DNA of 64,000 nucleotides, from contig JAKNDB010000088.1 in the NCBI GenBank assembly GCA_024305405.1, positions 1,878,001-1,942,000 on the forward strand, in the 5' to 3' direction. This DNA is from Dirofilaria immitis. Its lineage: Eukaryota; Nematoda; Chromadorea; Rhabditida; Onchocercidae. This document shows positions 38,269 through 51,899 of the stretch, piece by piece. A program made the translations under genes and the position numbers. The notes beneath the pieces were generated by a model, which saw nothing but the letters and a program-made list of their open reading frames with translations, did no database searches and had not been told where the DNA came from. Position 1 is the first letter of the stretch. Every line of letters starts with the position of its first letter.

Positions 38269-39868
38269 GACAATAAATTATCATTCATGCATTTCATCAT
38301 TTTAATAAAAAAATATTATTAATTTAGGAAACTAAGTAAAGATACTGTAATCATATTGCAATTTGCATATTTTATTTATACTAATATCTTTACAGTTAGC
38401 AAATAATATTTATTCAAATTTAAGATGAAAGAAAAAAATGAATGAAACAAATGATATGAAGTAGATTGTGCTAAATAATTTAGTGATATTTTGTTGTATA
38501 GAAATAATCATAAAAATAAATAAATAAATATGATTTTTCAAATATTTATTAAACCGCTATTGTGATATATTTCGAAGAAAGCACAAAACTAATCTTGCGA
38601 AATATATTTCGAAGGAAAAAATGAAAAAGGATTACAATTTTCTTCGGTAATATTAGATTGTCTGTAGTAAAATTTTACAAATTACAGTATTAATGTATCG
38701 TATTTTATGCTTTTCTATATATTTATTAGTTTTGTAAACTGTGAAATATTTCGAAAAATAAAATAAATTATTTTTTTATACGTGCTATTTTTTTCGATAA
38801 TGTTAAATGATCTATACTGAAATTTCACAAATTGAAGTATTACTGTGTTATATTTTATGCTTTTCGATATATTTGTTAGACTATTACGGTTAAATATTCC
38901 GAAAAAATAAAAATTAAACAAATTATTTCACTTTTATGGTAAGAATTTTCTTCAGCAATGTTATATTATCTCTAGTAGGTTTCGCAAATTACGATATCAA
39001 TGTACAGTATATTTTGCAAAAACTACGGTACATCGATACCGTGATCTGCGATGCAATACATCGTTACCGAAATATTAGTGGATAATAAAAGGAAAAAAAG
39101 GTACGTGAAAAATTTTTGTACGTTAAAACTTTCGCGCTTCTTTATTATCGTATAAATTATCAAATACTACAAACTTTTAAGTCAATTTCTTGTTACGCGA
39201 AAATTTTTGCGAATTATAGAAATAAAATTTGCAAATTTTTTATGTTTAATAAATAAATATTTGAGTAAAAACGAAATTTTTAGTTGTCATTTTCTATTCA
39301 AAAACAAGTTCAAAATTTCAATTTTTGTTTAGAATAAAATTTCAAATATTTTTCTTCTGTTTTCTTTTTATATATTTTCTTATTGTTATAATTATGTATT
39401 ATGAAATATAAGAAATATGTAAATGTATCTATTTATACAAATTAATCATTCAGTCTTCTTCATGTTTTAATTGTAGAAGTTGGATATAACGACAGGCCGC
39501 GTTCATTCTAGTCGTAGAAATTGTGGTATGCTGCTTGTGGTTTGTGGGTCGATTGGTGGCCGTGTCTCATTGGGTGTTTGGCTTGTGATTCGCTTGTAAA
39601 TAAGCGAAGTGCTGTAAGTTATTTTAGGTAGTTTATCCAACCACGTGTTTTTGTAAAAATGAGGAAGTTGAGAATAATTAATTTAATACTATGTTTACTG
39701 AAACCAAGCATTAAATTATTCGTTTTAAATAAATCATATACAATAAGAGATTACAACTGATAAATTTGGTGATAGAATTAATCTTAATAAATTAATTAAG
39801 TAGTCAGAAAAATCACGTACAGAAATCATATTTAATTGATTTTGTAAAATATGCGGTAATGCTTTTAG
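38269..39868. other. Divergent intergenic region between BTB gene and CAP-G
   Basis: Promoter region for two divergent genes. It contains a diverged tandem repeat at 38640-39030 (separate entry) and, at about 39475-39605, a patch much richer in G (TGGTATGCTGCTTGTGGTTTG and GGTCGATTGGTGGCCGTGTC) that probably marks the CAP-G promoter or 5' UTR. Confidence 0.5.
38560..39042. repeat. Three-copy diverged tandem repeat, period about 150-158 bp
   Basis: Copies are anchored at about 38643, 38794 and 38952. Each contains TTC(G/A)G(C/A/T)AAT(A/G)TTA, then ATTGTCT/TGATCT/TTATCT, then CAAATTA(C/A), GTATTA(A/C)TGT and a (A/T)TATTTTATGCTTTTC(T/G)ATATAT segment (lost in the third copy). The array ends in a hairpin, ACGGTA-CATCGA-TACCGT, at 39025-39042. 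Confidence 0.65.
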
Positions 39869-39898
39869 AGTGAGCGTATTATATGTTGGAAAGATCTG

Positions 39899-42800
39899 AT
39901 GACATCAGGACCACATTTTTCGCCAGCGGGACGACGACCGCTATCACGGCAGGATACTGAAAGGGAACGTGTAAAAATGTTTTACAGGTAAATAATTGTT
40001 CTAGTTAATTGATAAATCCAATAAAATAAATTTTTAATAGAGTTTATTTTAATTAGCCAAGAATAAAAATATTAAATAAACATAAAGATGAATTTCATTT
40101 GTTCTAGCATTATTATACTGAAGTTTATTGTACTTTGGTTGTTTATTAAATTGTGTGATTAGCTCAGTTCAGCTTTATGATTAGTTTATCGAATTTTTGA
40201 AATGTTAAGATGCACTTATGTCTTCGTAATGCTAAAATTAAAATTTTGGCTTATTGAAAGCTCTACTCTTTCTGCATATCATATTAGAACTAAATCCTCA
40301 CATAAAGTTGGAGATATTCCTAAATTCATCAAAATATCTATTGGGTTATAAATTTGAAATAAAATTATTTGTAGTTAATGTAATTAATGAAACTATGTTT
40401 TAAAAAAATTTATTCTTAGTTTAATTTTTCTGAAATCGATTAACATTTTTTAGGAAAGTTTTCGAAGAGCGTTACGAGTAAAAAGTTGTGCTGATCTTTG
40501 TGACATTACGCGACGTCTCAAGCAATTGTATATTGATGTAAAATCTTTAATTGAATTTAAATTAATCCATTCAGAAACAATATTTAATATCTCTTTAGGT
40601 TGAATTGTGATGTATTTTTTAAAGAAGTGCTTCATTTTTTTACTTTAAAAAGTTTTGTTTTTTTTAATTTTAAGCAACAAATGTTTCTTTTTCTTTTTCT
40701 TTCTTTCCAAACAAAGTCCCTTGTTTTTATCACTGGAAAAGTAAATCCAGTATTCAATAGAAACCAGTGTAAACTCTCATTTTTCAGGCATTAAATGTAC
40801 CTGGAGGTATTGAACGTTATTTAGCAGCTTTACGTTTTGCATTAGAACTTACTTGTGAGAAAAGTAATGAAAAAGAAGGCCGTATTAATTGCCTGAAGAT
40901 GTCTGCTCATGTTGCATTGGCACTGTCGCAAGAAGGCATGCATGAACCACTTCAGCTTTTAGTTGATTTTTGCGTGGACGTAAGCGTCATTCTTTTAAGC
41001 GTATTATTTTGTTAAACAACATTTTATTCTGTCGTCCTAGAATATTGCATCTAACCTTTCCTTTTTAAAAGACATATTCCTGGTATATTCATAAGACGTA
41101 AGTCTTCTAAAAATTTTGAAGACCATTTTTCTTTTATCCATATGATTAGGCTGTTTGCACATTTTTCGTTCTTTATGATACATATCTCGTACTTAACATT
41201 TTGTATATTTTTGTAATATTCCATAATTTGCCACTTGCAATATTCATAAAAATTTTAATTTAGTCAAATCTATCTTTCATATGAGTCATCATTTTTTATC
41301 GCTGATATTTTCAGATGAGTGATTTGTGCGTGACTATTACTAGGAGCTATGTATGTGCATTAGCTGGTTTATTACTAAATTTAAATAAGCTTATCGCAAA
41401 TCGATTACGCGAACAGAATCCGGAAAGAATTGATTGTTCACCATTATCGAAGGATCTGCGCTCATCATTATTTGCTATACTTTCAAAGCGTCTTTTAGAT
41501 GTTGTAAGTTGGTTTCTTTATTTGTACTCTTCAGGGCAAGGTATTTGAATGAAAGGAATTTCTGATTTTCGCTAAGCTTGATATGCTAGTCTTAAAAAAT
41601 TACTATTCGTCGATTATTTTTTAAAATAAATGATTGGAATTGGTTTTCTTTTTAAAACTTTTTTAAAAACTTTTATTTGGTATAATTTGAAGTAAAACGG
41701 GATATTCATTTGTTATTTAATTTAATTTCTATTATTTCAGAATCCTTTGGTTCGTTCTGAAGCTTTAAAAGCAATAGCAACATTACAAGATGAACAAGCA
41801 AAAACTGATAGTTATCAGACAAATTCTCCGAAACGTTGTAAGTTACTTTTAATTTAGAGTGCTGCATTTTCATCATTTACGTGGTAGTATCGTACTTTTA
41901 AACATCCATCTATCTGGCATTTCTTAAGCTTCTTTTATAGTCGTGTAATTGTCTCAAAATCATCATTTGATTTGTTAAGCCAAATTGACAAATCAAAATA
42001 ACAACTCAGTGTTCCACTTAATCAATCTTTACTGAATTTGTATGTAAATATTTTGCCCTATTTTGATACTGGCTAGCGGTTTTATCCTTAGATGTTTCAT
42101 TTTATCTTAGTTATTGCGTTACTTTGTTTCAGTACTGATGTCACATCTGAATGATGTATCCTATGAATGTCGAATTGTTACTCTAAAAAATTGATGTTAT
42201 CTTCAAAGAGGAAGTCGATCTTGTGGTTTCTTTTTCTTTCCATTTCCATTTTAATATCCATTTTCCGCAAAAAATTTATAAATCTTTATATGATTCGTTC
42301 CTTATAATATTTCGAATTTTTTTCGACAGTTATAATAATGTTCCTTAGACAATAAAAAGATTTTTTGATACAAATGGTGGCTTCAGGTATTCGAACCCTA
42401 TTCCCATATTTTTATTTGCATGCCAGAACACTATGAAATTATTCAGGCTCGCAGTGATATATAACGAAACTATAAATTTATTATAAATGTTTGTATGGAA
42501 CATTATTCTCAGGTTAATATGGCTCTGAGTGATGCCGAAGAAAAAGTTAGGCGAGCAGCGACAGTTCGAATTATCAGGGATGTCGATTTGAAAGCCTTAT
42601 CTATCAAACAGCGTATGGATTTAGTGCAAGGAGTTATGAATATGAGTAGTGAGTACTTTTGATACTTTATATACGGAAAAAGTTATAACAATTTAGTTGT
42701 TTTGGTAAAAATCAAAGAGTTGTTTCTTCTAATTCCGAGAATGATGTTATATGGTAGGTCCTTTTAATTAGAAATTTGAAACTTTCATGGGTATTCTATA

Positions 42801-45800
42801 GTAAACTTATTCTCTATAAAAAAGATTATATGAGATTTTTTTACATTACTCTATATTTTTTTTGCATTATGCTTGTAACTATTGCTTCCAGCCCGAAGTC
42901 AAAATCAAACTGTGATTTTAAATGATTTACTCAAAGAATGGCTTAAAACAGCTTGTGGTGTAGATACATTACCGGACAATGGTGAAGAGCTTTCTTCATT
43001 TTACTGCGTTGCATCATCTCATTTATTGCGTTTTCTAGAACCATTAACGCAGGAACAGGTAATTGTTTTATTGTTTTTGACTTAGTAAATATCTGCATCG
43101 CGTTCTTATCATATAAAATTCTTAATTATATTGAGAATTTTTGCATTATTTCAGCTTAATGAAAATCATAGATTTTTATTGTTGATTTCAGGTAAGTCAT
43201 GATCTGATGCTTCATTCACTTCAATACTGCCGCGAAAAAATGGGTTTTGGCTCAATCGAACTGCAGCATTTTGTGAAGACATTAAACCGAAATGCGGAAG
43301 ACATATCTCTTCATCGGCATAATTGTAATAAATTGATCGAAGAGGGTATCTTATCAGTGTTTATAATAGTGCAAATTATTAAAAATGTATAGCTTCAAAT
43401 TTTGCAAGTTAAATATATAAATGATACGTAAGTTGACACGCAGCAGACCGGGAGGAGAAATTATTTTTATTCTTCTAATTTCAATCTTTCGAGTCTAATG
43501 TTTCCAAAATTAAAAACAAAAGATCAAGTCTTTTCGCTGATTTTAAAACAATTTAAACTGAACAATTTTTAAAGCTCTTCTTACTTATTTTAATTCATGA
43601 ATAATTCAGAGGTTTAATTTTTTATTGTGAAGATTTAGAAATTTCCTTAAATAAACGCAGAGTTTACAGTTGGACAGCGCTCGAACAAGCAAATGCTGTA
43701 TTTTATTGGCGTTGCCTATTGATTTCTGTAAATCAAAGTGTATAACGGATGCAGACTGGTCAGAATGCCATTATCGTTTACTTCCAACCATGCGGACTTT
43801 TTGTGAACTAATGCAGAAGTAAGCTTTGATTTATTCACAAAATATTACTAAATTGAGCATAGCTAATCTATTAACTGATATTAATTATAAAGATTTCGAA
43901 CTTGTTATATTTTATATTTTAGCTATATGATAACTGTATTATCGAGTGATGAAACAGAAGCGCTTTTTGCATTGAAGAATTTCACTGTAATGCAATTGCT
44001 GAAAATAATATCACTCTTTGATCATGGAGATTCGTCTGGATGGTAGGCATTTCAGCATTATAACATAAGAAGCAATTACTTTATTTTCCAGGATTTTTTA
44101 AATTTGTCATTTCTTTTATGACAAGTAAACAAACTTGATTATGCTCAGATTGTATTGTAAAACTTAGTAATAGCAAGTCATCTTGATAATAATGGATGTT
44201 TGTTCAAGAGTTTCTGAACTGATCAAAAATAGATTATCAGTATTGTGATGTTTTTCTCCAAACTTTATTGATAAAATTTATTCAGGAAAACTTGGCAGAT
44301 TTCATGCGAAAATGTTTTGAGTAATATGCAACTCAACCTGACTGATGCTTTGGTTAATGAACTCGTTCAACAGATGTACACACATCTTTGGCCTCTTCCA
44401 GAGCAAAACTATGTTTGTTTTCTATTATTAACGCCGTGATTTAATTCTAAATAAGATAGATCAGTAAGTTGTAATCGCAGGCTGGAATGTTTCGTATGTC
44501 CTATTTTTTACTTCATCAGAGTCTGCACATTATTGTCGAAATTATTCACAGGATTGAATTTTTATAACTAAATTATATGTTAGTTTAGGAGGCCCTATCG
44601 AACCTATGTGATTTAACGAGTTCTATCGTACATAGAGCTCTCTTTCCCAATGCAACGGTATTGGCTGCAAATCAGACGATTGGAATTGGAGGGAATGAGA
44701 CGGTTGCTGAAATCGAAAATGCGGAAGTTCGTTTACTGCTAACTTTTAATCGTTTTATTTTTATACTCTTCTATGCAGCATTCTTAATTACTAATCATTA
44801 TAAAAGTTCGATAGGGATAAGTTGTTATTTAATCGACTGGTGGAATAATGTTTCGCTTTTGAAATTCGTTTTATCCAGAAATCCCTAATGTGGTAATGGA
44901 TCGAATTTTTCCCTGTTCAATATGATGCTTTTGAGACCCTTTTATATACAGGCTTTTTGAAGGTCTTATCTTACTGGTAGAGTATACTTTCCAATCAAAA
45001 TAAAGAGACATTTGATTGTATATTGTGCAAAAAGATGATAGTCGCTAATTTGAGGTCGATGATGATGCTGTGTATCGCTGTATTATGATTGTAAGTGCAA
45101 TGTTGAAGACGAATCGTTACAAAAAAATGAATGCTTTGCTGCATGGAGTTCTAGAGAATGTTGTAAGCAATTAACGCTTTTTTGCATTTTTTGGAGAAAT
45201 TCATTCTATGTAATTATATGCATATGTTAATCGAAGCAAGAAAAGACTTATCGTGCAAAGAGCTATCAAATAATTGTTTCAGTAGATCTTTAAAATATTA
45301 ATGTCAAATCTTATTTTCAAAAATGACCAGCTCATTTCTTTATCTTTAGTCTTTCTTGCATATGTGATAATGATGATTCAATAAATGATCATTTAGATCG
45401 AAAGAAGTGTGGTAGCAGCTGATGTCAACTGTCGAATTCTTGCATTCGAAGCGATGGGTATTCTAGCTATGTATGATCGTCGTGTTGCATTTGAGAAAAC
45501 AATCTTGATTAAAGAAACTCTTAAAATTGATCAACGCTTGAGAGTACGTTGACTTCTATCCTCATTGAAAACTGAGAAATGTGCAATAGCTTTTGAAAAA
45601 GAGTTCAAATTCTCGTATATCTCTTACTTAGTGTTTCATTGAACTTATCGAAAGTGGAACAATTAGAATTAACAGATGCGAGATTCATGTGATTTTTAGT
45701 CAACAGATAAATTCTTGAATGTAAAGTCATATTACATTTTTACTTCTAATTTGAACAATCGTTCACTGTGATAACGAACAATTATCAAGTCTTATAATTT

Positions 45801-48800
45801 TTTATCTCCCAAATTCCAAACTAATTCCATTTTTGAGATTGTTTTAAAATAAATTTCTTATTTTTTAAGCCGACAATGCTTAATATCTTATGCAATATGG
45901 CATTGCTGCATGGCTATTCAATGGTTTCACGGTGGTTCGGTGCTGGATTAGACTCCTCAACTCCAAACGACGAGCTTTTACAAGTTTTTGCCGAATATAT
46001 TGATAGTCTGGTAAAACTTCAATCTTCCTAATCAATTTGATTTTTATGCCGCAAATTGCAGAATCTTAATTTATTTCGTAACGCAAATCTTATAACTAAC
46101 ATTTTTCAGGATCCGGAAACGAGTTTTACAGCATGTGAATGTCTTTGCAAAATGTTTTTAAAGGAAGCAAATATTACATGGACTAGCATCCTAAGTCGTT
46201 TGCTGCTCAAAGCATTTGACCCAGCAACTAATAGCATTCCCAAACTGAAAGCTTGTTTGGTTACATTCATACCAGTATTTGCTGAATGGAGTAGGTGGGT
46301 AGTAATTATTAACAAGTTTCAATCGTTTGGAACGAAATTAAGTGTTTTGACTTATTATATTACTTAGATACTATGACTGTCAACTTAGATTACCAAATTT
46401 TGTTCCTTTTCTGTAACTTAATAAATGTATTAAGTTACTCTAAATTTTAAAGTAGTAATTATTATAAATTGATTCATCGAATTGATATATTTTACAGGGA
46501 CCATCAGATGCTGTTGGTTGAAGCGTTTCCAGAAACTTTCGATGCACTGCGCAGCGATGAGCAGTTCGTCGGTTCTCTTTCACGTATAAATACTGCAGCA
46601 GTTGGATCATGCTTTGTGCATGCAACAAGTTCACAGTTGCTACATGATGCTGATAAGGAGGTATTTGTCATGGTGTTTTGATTTTTAGCATATCGTTTAA
46701 TTTCTTTTTAATTCAGAGGGATGAATTGATGATTGCTTAACTGGGTTCTCAAAGATGAGATACATATGTAGTGAAGTTGAAGACTTAGATTAATTGAATG
46801 GATGCTTCTATAAGATGGCTGTTTTAATATTTTATATATTTCATTAATAAGTGATCAGCGCATTAAAATCTAGGTGGGGAGCAATATAAAATGAGATCAA
46901 CCTGAAACTATTACAAAAATTTCTTTGTTATTTGAATTTGCTTAGAAATTCGCTTTAAAAAATATTTTTGAGTTAGTTGATCATTTTGTTCATTGTTCTG
47001 TCCTAATTTTCAGAAGGGGCCAGTTCATCCCTTTTATGCCAAAAATCCTAGCTGCACTCAGTGATGATCCAGAAGATGATTATGCCCCAATATATTGTAA
47101 AATGCTCTCAGACATTGACGCAAATGATTGGACAGATATTGCACAAATAAACGCTTTAATTGCTGATACCGAGGATGTTATTGATGTGAGAAAAAATATT
47201 TTTTATGATTTGTTTTTTCACTTGGCTATATCAAGATAAATTTCTCTTTGATCGTATTTCTCATAAATCCAGTATGGATAGCTACCGACAACTGGAAAAT
47301 ATTGATCAGGATGTTTGAATCTTTAAACAAATTATAAGTATAATTTCTCATGCTTTTGAGAGTTGAGTTCGGGAACAAATTTGCCACTATGCTTCATAAC
47401 TGATTGTGTTTAAGATGATATATGTTTAAGATTTAAAGGATATTGATATCATTAGTATAAGTATGCCCTTCATTATTAAGAAATTAATTCATTTTAGCTC
47501 TATAGCGATACGGAGGAAACTCGAGGATATATTCGATCATTAGCGTCATTCTCCAAAAACTACGAAAAAGAATTGCTAGTTTGGAAACATTGATTTCAAC
47601 AAGGAAGGTCAGTGCTTGGGATATATGTGCTTCACCTGCCGGAAGCAATTTCAGCCATTAGCAGTCTTTCTATTCTATTTTGTTTTTACTTTCGTATTGT
47701 TGTTGTTCTGTTATTTTTGTGATAGTTTTCTTGAAGTCTTTCCGAGTTTCAGTTGTTTACATATTATGAAATGTTAGGGTCGTGTATAACGTCGTCACTA
47801 CTTCGGGAGCTTGAAGCTGCATTTACTTTTTAAAATTATAAGAATTCATAGTAAAATAAAGGACTTCTGAAATGGTGACGATGTCATCCGTTGTATGGGT
47901 TATTTTCAGCATGGTGACAGCGAATCCGTAGATGAGCATGATGATGATGATGAAAATGAAATTTTAAAGATTTCGAAACTTGTACTTCGAGAAAGTAACA
48001 AAGCAAATGGTTGTAACCCCAGGCAAACAAACAGAGCAAAAGAAAAGTGTGTACTGATTCGAGGCCTAAAAATCCGACTAAGGTTATTTTTTCGGAAGGT
48101 GTTCGAAAAGTCCTTTATAGCTTCCATAAGCTGAATCTGTTCATAAAGCTGGTAGAGTTTTATTTAAGACATGTTTCAAAATTAAAGACAGTATCATGGA
48201 AAATCATCGTCCGCTGCTTTTCAAGATTTCGTGAGATTTTTTGGTTACAAATTCTGCCATAATGGTTTTCTATCGATTGCTACCATTCAAGATGATATTG
48301 AAATTGTTTGGAATAATGGACTGGTTATTTATGTGTTCCATTATGATCAGGAATATAACTTATTATTTGTCTGAAAATTTCAGATCGTACGGCATTTATC
48401 GGTTTAGTTTGTATATCAGAATATAGATTATTTCAATGTTTAGGTATTGTAGGATACTGTTGGTAATTTATTTAAGCTGCATAACACGCGATATTGCAAG
48501 TATATAGTTGCATAATGTTTTACAAATCTAGTGAAATCACCTTCATTGCATCCATACTTGGATGGTGAATATTTTGTGGTTTTAATTATTAACATCATTG
48601 GAATGAATTCAAATTCGTTAATGGCAAGCGAGTGATAAACTAGACTTTATGATTATCATAGTCTTTCATCTAAAATTGTTAGAGATAATCCTTTATCATC
48701 TATTCATCAAAGAAGAGAAAAGGTTTATTTTGGATTCTTTTTTTTTTTTCGAACTTGATATAGTCATGGCGTGGTGCTTCGCCTCATTGTTTCCTTCATT

Positions 48801-49105
48801 TCGATACTTTAACGTAGAAATAATTTGCAATTTCCATTATTTTGGTCAGCGGATAGTTAAAAGCAGGGTTTCAGCCAAAATTTACGAAGGCGAAGAGCAT
48901 ATCGCGTGATATGAAAACATTGCTGCGTGAGGATATAGATCAGAATAAGGATGATACGAGTGATAATGATGAAATATTCAGAAATAAACCCAATTCTATT
49001 GCTATCACACCAGGTGTACAACGTCAAAGACCTATACTAGCTCGTGCAGCAAAATCTGCTCAAAAAATGTTGAAAGAGGCCGATTCACTTAATGAAGAGG
49101 AATGA
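39899..49105 (+). CDS. NCAPG: Condensin complex subunit CAP-G (HEAT repeats)
   Basis: HEAT-repeat subunit of condensin I, needed to compact mitotic chromosomes. A CTTTTAG acceptor at 39868 precedes the ATG by 30 bases. Clear exons: 39899-39987, 40454-40537, 40788-40979, 41315-41503, 41741-41837, 42133-~42222, 42513-42648, 42892-43058, 43192-43345, 43661-43818, 43923-44042, 44286-44412, 44589-44726, 45055-45162, 45397-45543, 45870-46010, 46110-46294, 46498-46660, 47014-47185, 47498-47607, 47910-~48082, 48875-49105. Family blocks: AEEKVRRAATVRIIRDVDLK, then KQRMDLVQGVM and LLKEWLKTACG, and near the end PETSFTACECLCKMF, LSRLLLKAFDP and CLVTFIPVFAEWSR. The C-terminal tail is acidic and disordered, as usual for CAP-G. 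Off-by-one joins occur at 39973-39977, 42185-42190, 43735-43737, the starts of 42513, 43661 and 47014, and 47549-47550; several are repaired by one extra base in a homopolymer. Total is roughly 950-1000 residues. Confidence 0.88.
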
Positions 49106-51574
49106 ATTAAAAAAAGATTGATCATTGGATACTATTATTTCACTTGAGAAGTGTTATTTGATAGGGAAAAATTCTACAAGTCAATGTGGCATAATTTTTA
49201 TTTATTTTACACTGTATTATCATGAAATATAAAAATATTATATGATGATAAAATATAAAAATCTCTTTATATAAAAATAAAACTAATAACTTTCTTAGTT
49301 TTTTCCCTCTAACCATTTTCATTCCATATCTTATCGTTTTGTATGATCAACTAAATCCCACCTGAGGGATCATCTTCTATTCCATTTCTTCGTATATTTT
49401 TTAAAGAGACAATAAATATTTAAGAAGTTCTATTTTGTATTTTTAAGTTAGCAAATCTCAAAATTTCTCTTATTTTTTTTATGACACATTGTCATTCATT
49501 TCAAGAAGCTTTGTATTTGTTTATGAAAACTTTTATTACAATTTTTTTATAAATTTTAAATTCTTAAATTTCATGCATTTCATATTGTGCTCTAATATAA
49601 TATGTAATCAATTTTTACATTTTATTGAAAATCTTTTACTCTTATCTGGGGCAGAAAAGGAAATTGCTCAAGAGTATTTTCATAATTTTGCACATCTTGA
49701 AAAGTTTTTGAGATTTCAAATTTAAGACTATATGTTTAATGTTGTGACGAAATAAAAGTTAATTTATTGCAGAAAGGAAATTGTTTAATTTTTAAAAATT
49801 TAAGACAAGATTTTACATCGTTACCACTCACAATTTTTTTTTTTTAAATAGATTTTTCAATTTGAGCATTTATACTCTAACCAAGTTCAATTTTTCTTAT
49901 CAATATTGCCATTTAAGAAATAATCAGTTATCAAATATTTTATATTTTCTGTAATCTTTCGTTTGTATGCATCATCATTTTTGCATTTTAATTCTTTTTT
50001 TTTGCAAGTACTATTATATAAATGTATATATATTATGAATTCTTATTCATTAAAATAATTTAATAGTTTCTCAAAATTTTTTGACTTTTTTGTTACTATA
50101 ATTAATTGAACGAGAAATGGTTAGTGATTATAAGAATAGCAATGTAATGCAAAGATAAGATCAGCATGAATTATTCAGAAATTATCTAAATATATAGAAT
50201 CAATTTAGAGATCAATTAGGAATCCCAATGTTATATTTATTATTCCATATTTTATTATGAAAGAAGATATGCATATGTTTAATTTTAATAGCCTGAATTA
50301 AAATTCTGACTATGGTTTATATTTGAAGTAAAATACTGAACCAAAACATAGACTTAAAATAAACTTTCAAATATCAATGAAAAATTTGCAATCGAACATG
50401 ATTTTTAATAATTAAAGAAGCGGAAACTTTTATTAATTTATTGTTAATAAATTTAATAAACATTTTTTACCAATAATTCTACCGCTTTTTAGCTCGAAAT
50501 TTTACAACATAATATTAAATAAATCATTTGCTGCGTTTAATTTATTAATATTTTAAATAACAATTAATTAATTTAACGAAGAAAAACAAAAATAAAATGA
50601 GAAAGAAAAAGCTCTCGATGAGAATTTCAAATTTCAAATTATTTTATTAGAATTTTTGAATTCTTTAATAAATTTTTAATTGAAGAATCTTTTCAATTAT
50701 TTACTGTCATATTTCATTGTTGAAAATTGCTTAATATTTGTTTCTTTTTTTCATTTTTCACTTTTGTTTTCTCTTCATCTAAACTATAATTTATGTAAAT
50801 AATATTTGGAGAAGTTTTAATTGTTTTAAAAGTTTCGAAAATTTTTCATAAACGTAATACGATTTCAAAGTAAATAAATTTTCTTTTTTTTGTCATAATA
50901 AATAAAATAATTTAAAAGCGAAAATATTTGTTGAAAAATTGAAATTGAAAATATTTGTTGAAAAATTGAAATTTAAGTTAACAAACAATTGTCTGCAAAA
51001 ATTAATGAAAAATTTTTACATAGCAGAAAAAGAAATTTCGAGATCTCGTCGAAAAAAAGAGAAAGCGAATCAATTTGATTGATAAGTAAATATAATGATA
51101 ATGATAGGTATATGTTTAAGAATGATAAATTATGCTTTATTATTGTTATTTTGTTATTTTTAAAATAGAAAATTTTACAAAATGATTAAAACTAAAGAAA
51201 TGTCAAAAATTCAATGTATATATCATAATTAGAATTTAATAATAATTTAAATTTAATGCGTGAATTTTTATAAATGGTTTTGTTATTTCGAAAACTATTC
51301 TTTATATATTAGAGATATAATAATAATAATAATTTATTTCTATATTTGATAATAATCAATTCATATCAAATTAAATGATTGCTATCATATCATTATAAGT
51401 CATTGCTACAAGAGTAGGCTTACATAATGCTATAATTTCATTCCATATAAAGAAGATAACGTTTTTCCATGAAAAGAATTGCTGATTAAATCATTCATGC
51501 TTTTGAACAATAATTCTTTTAAGAATAAGTTTGTTATTTATCCATTCTTGCAATAACTTTTTACAGAATAAGTT
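49106..51574. other. Intergenic, no gene seen
   Basis: CAP-G 3' UTR (AATAAA near 49411), then AT-rich sequence with poly-T and poly-A runs. No exon-like segment recognised. Confidence 0.55.
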
Positions 51575-51596
51575 TGATAAGCTGATTAGCTTATCA
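51575..51596. promoter_or_regulatory. Palindromic GATA pair TGATAAGCT-GATT-AGCTTATCA
   Basis: Perfect 9-bp arms around a 4-base centre carry two opposed TGATAA sites. It lies about 200 bases upstream of the E-box repeats and TATA-like box described next. TGATAA pairs are typical nematode intestinal elements; the role here is inferred. Confidence 0.45.
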
Positions 51597-51680
51597 GAAA
51601 TTAAAAACGAGCTTTTTTCACTTTCTTTGCTTTACCTTTGAAATGGATAGATTAAAATCATATAAAGATAATGGAGCATA

Positions 51681-51812
51681 CTAAAATCACGTGAAGATGG
51701 CAAGGGTATATTAATATCACGTAGATGATAAAAATACACTGAAATCACGTGAAGATGATAAACATATGCTGAAATCATTTTCAGCATATCCTAGGTTAGA
51801 AGTATAAAAAGG
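51681..51812 (+). promoter_or_regulatory. Promoter-like cluster: E-box repeats, palindrome and TATA box
   Basis: Three tandem units of about 34-37 bp carry AAATCACGTGAAGATG or the variant ATATCACGTAGATG (starting near 51681, 51713 and 51750). Two of them contain the CACGTG palindrome. They are followed by a hairpin with perfect 11-bp arms, ATATGCTGAAA-TCAT-TTTCAGCATAT (51764-51789), and by TATAAAAAGG (51803-51812). The order fits a plus-strand promoter. No large gene follows, only a 27-codon ORF. Confidence 0.4.
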
Positions 51813-51815
51813 TGA

Positions 51816-51899
51816 ATGGAAAGTGCTTCAAGTCATAACATCACAAGTTCTTCAAGTGATAATTTTGATAAAGAAACGGAATTTATCCTTACAGAATAA
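51816..51899 (+). CDS. Possible 27-residue small ORF
   Basis: The frame reads MESASSHNITSSSSDNFDKE followed by seven more residues and TAA. The serine-rich, hydrophilic composition is unlike the AT-driven Lys/Asn/Ile/Phe reading of random sequence here. However, its ATG is only a few bases after the TATA-like box, so a transcript starting at the usual distance would miss it. It could also be part of a short exon, since TTATCCTTACAG near its end looks like a splice acceptor. Confidence 0.2.
   Translation: MESASSHNITSSSSDNFDKETEFILTE

Noticed and set aside
44481..44552. Possible extra CAP-G exon AGMFRMSYFLLHQSLHIIVE
   Set aside because: A good acceptor and open frame, but no GT donor at its end and uncertain match to the family.
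46106..46634. Minus-strand open frames over CAP-G
   Set aside because: Antisense of well-matched CAP-G exons.
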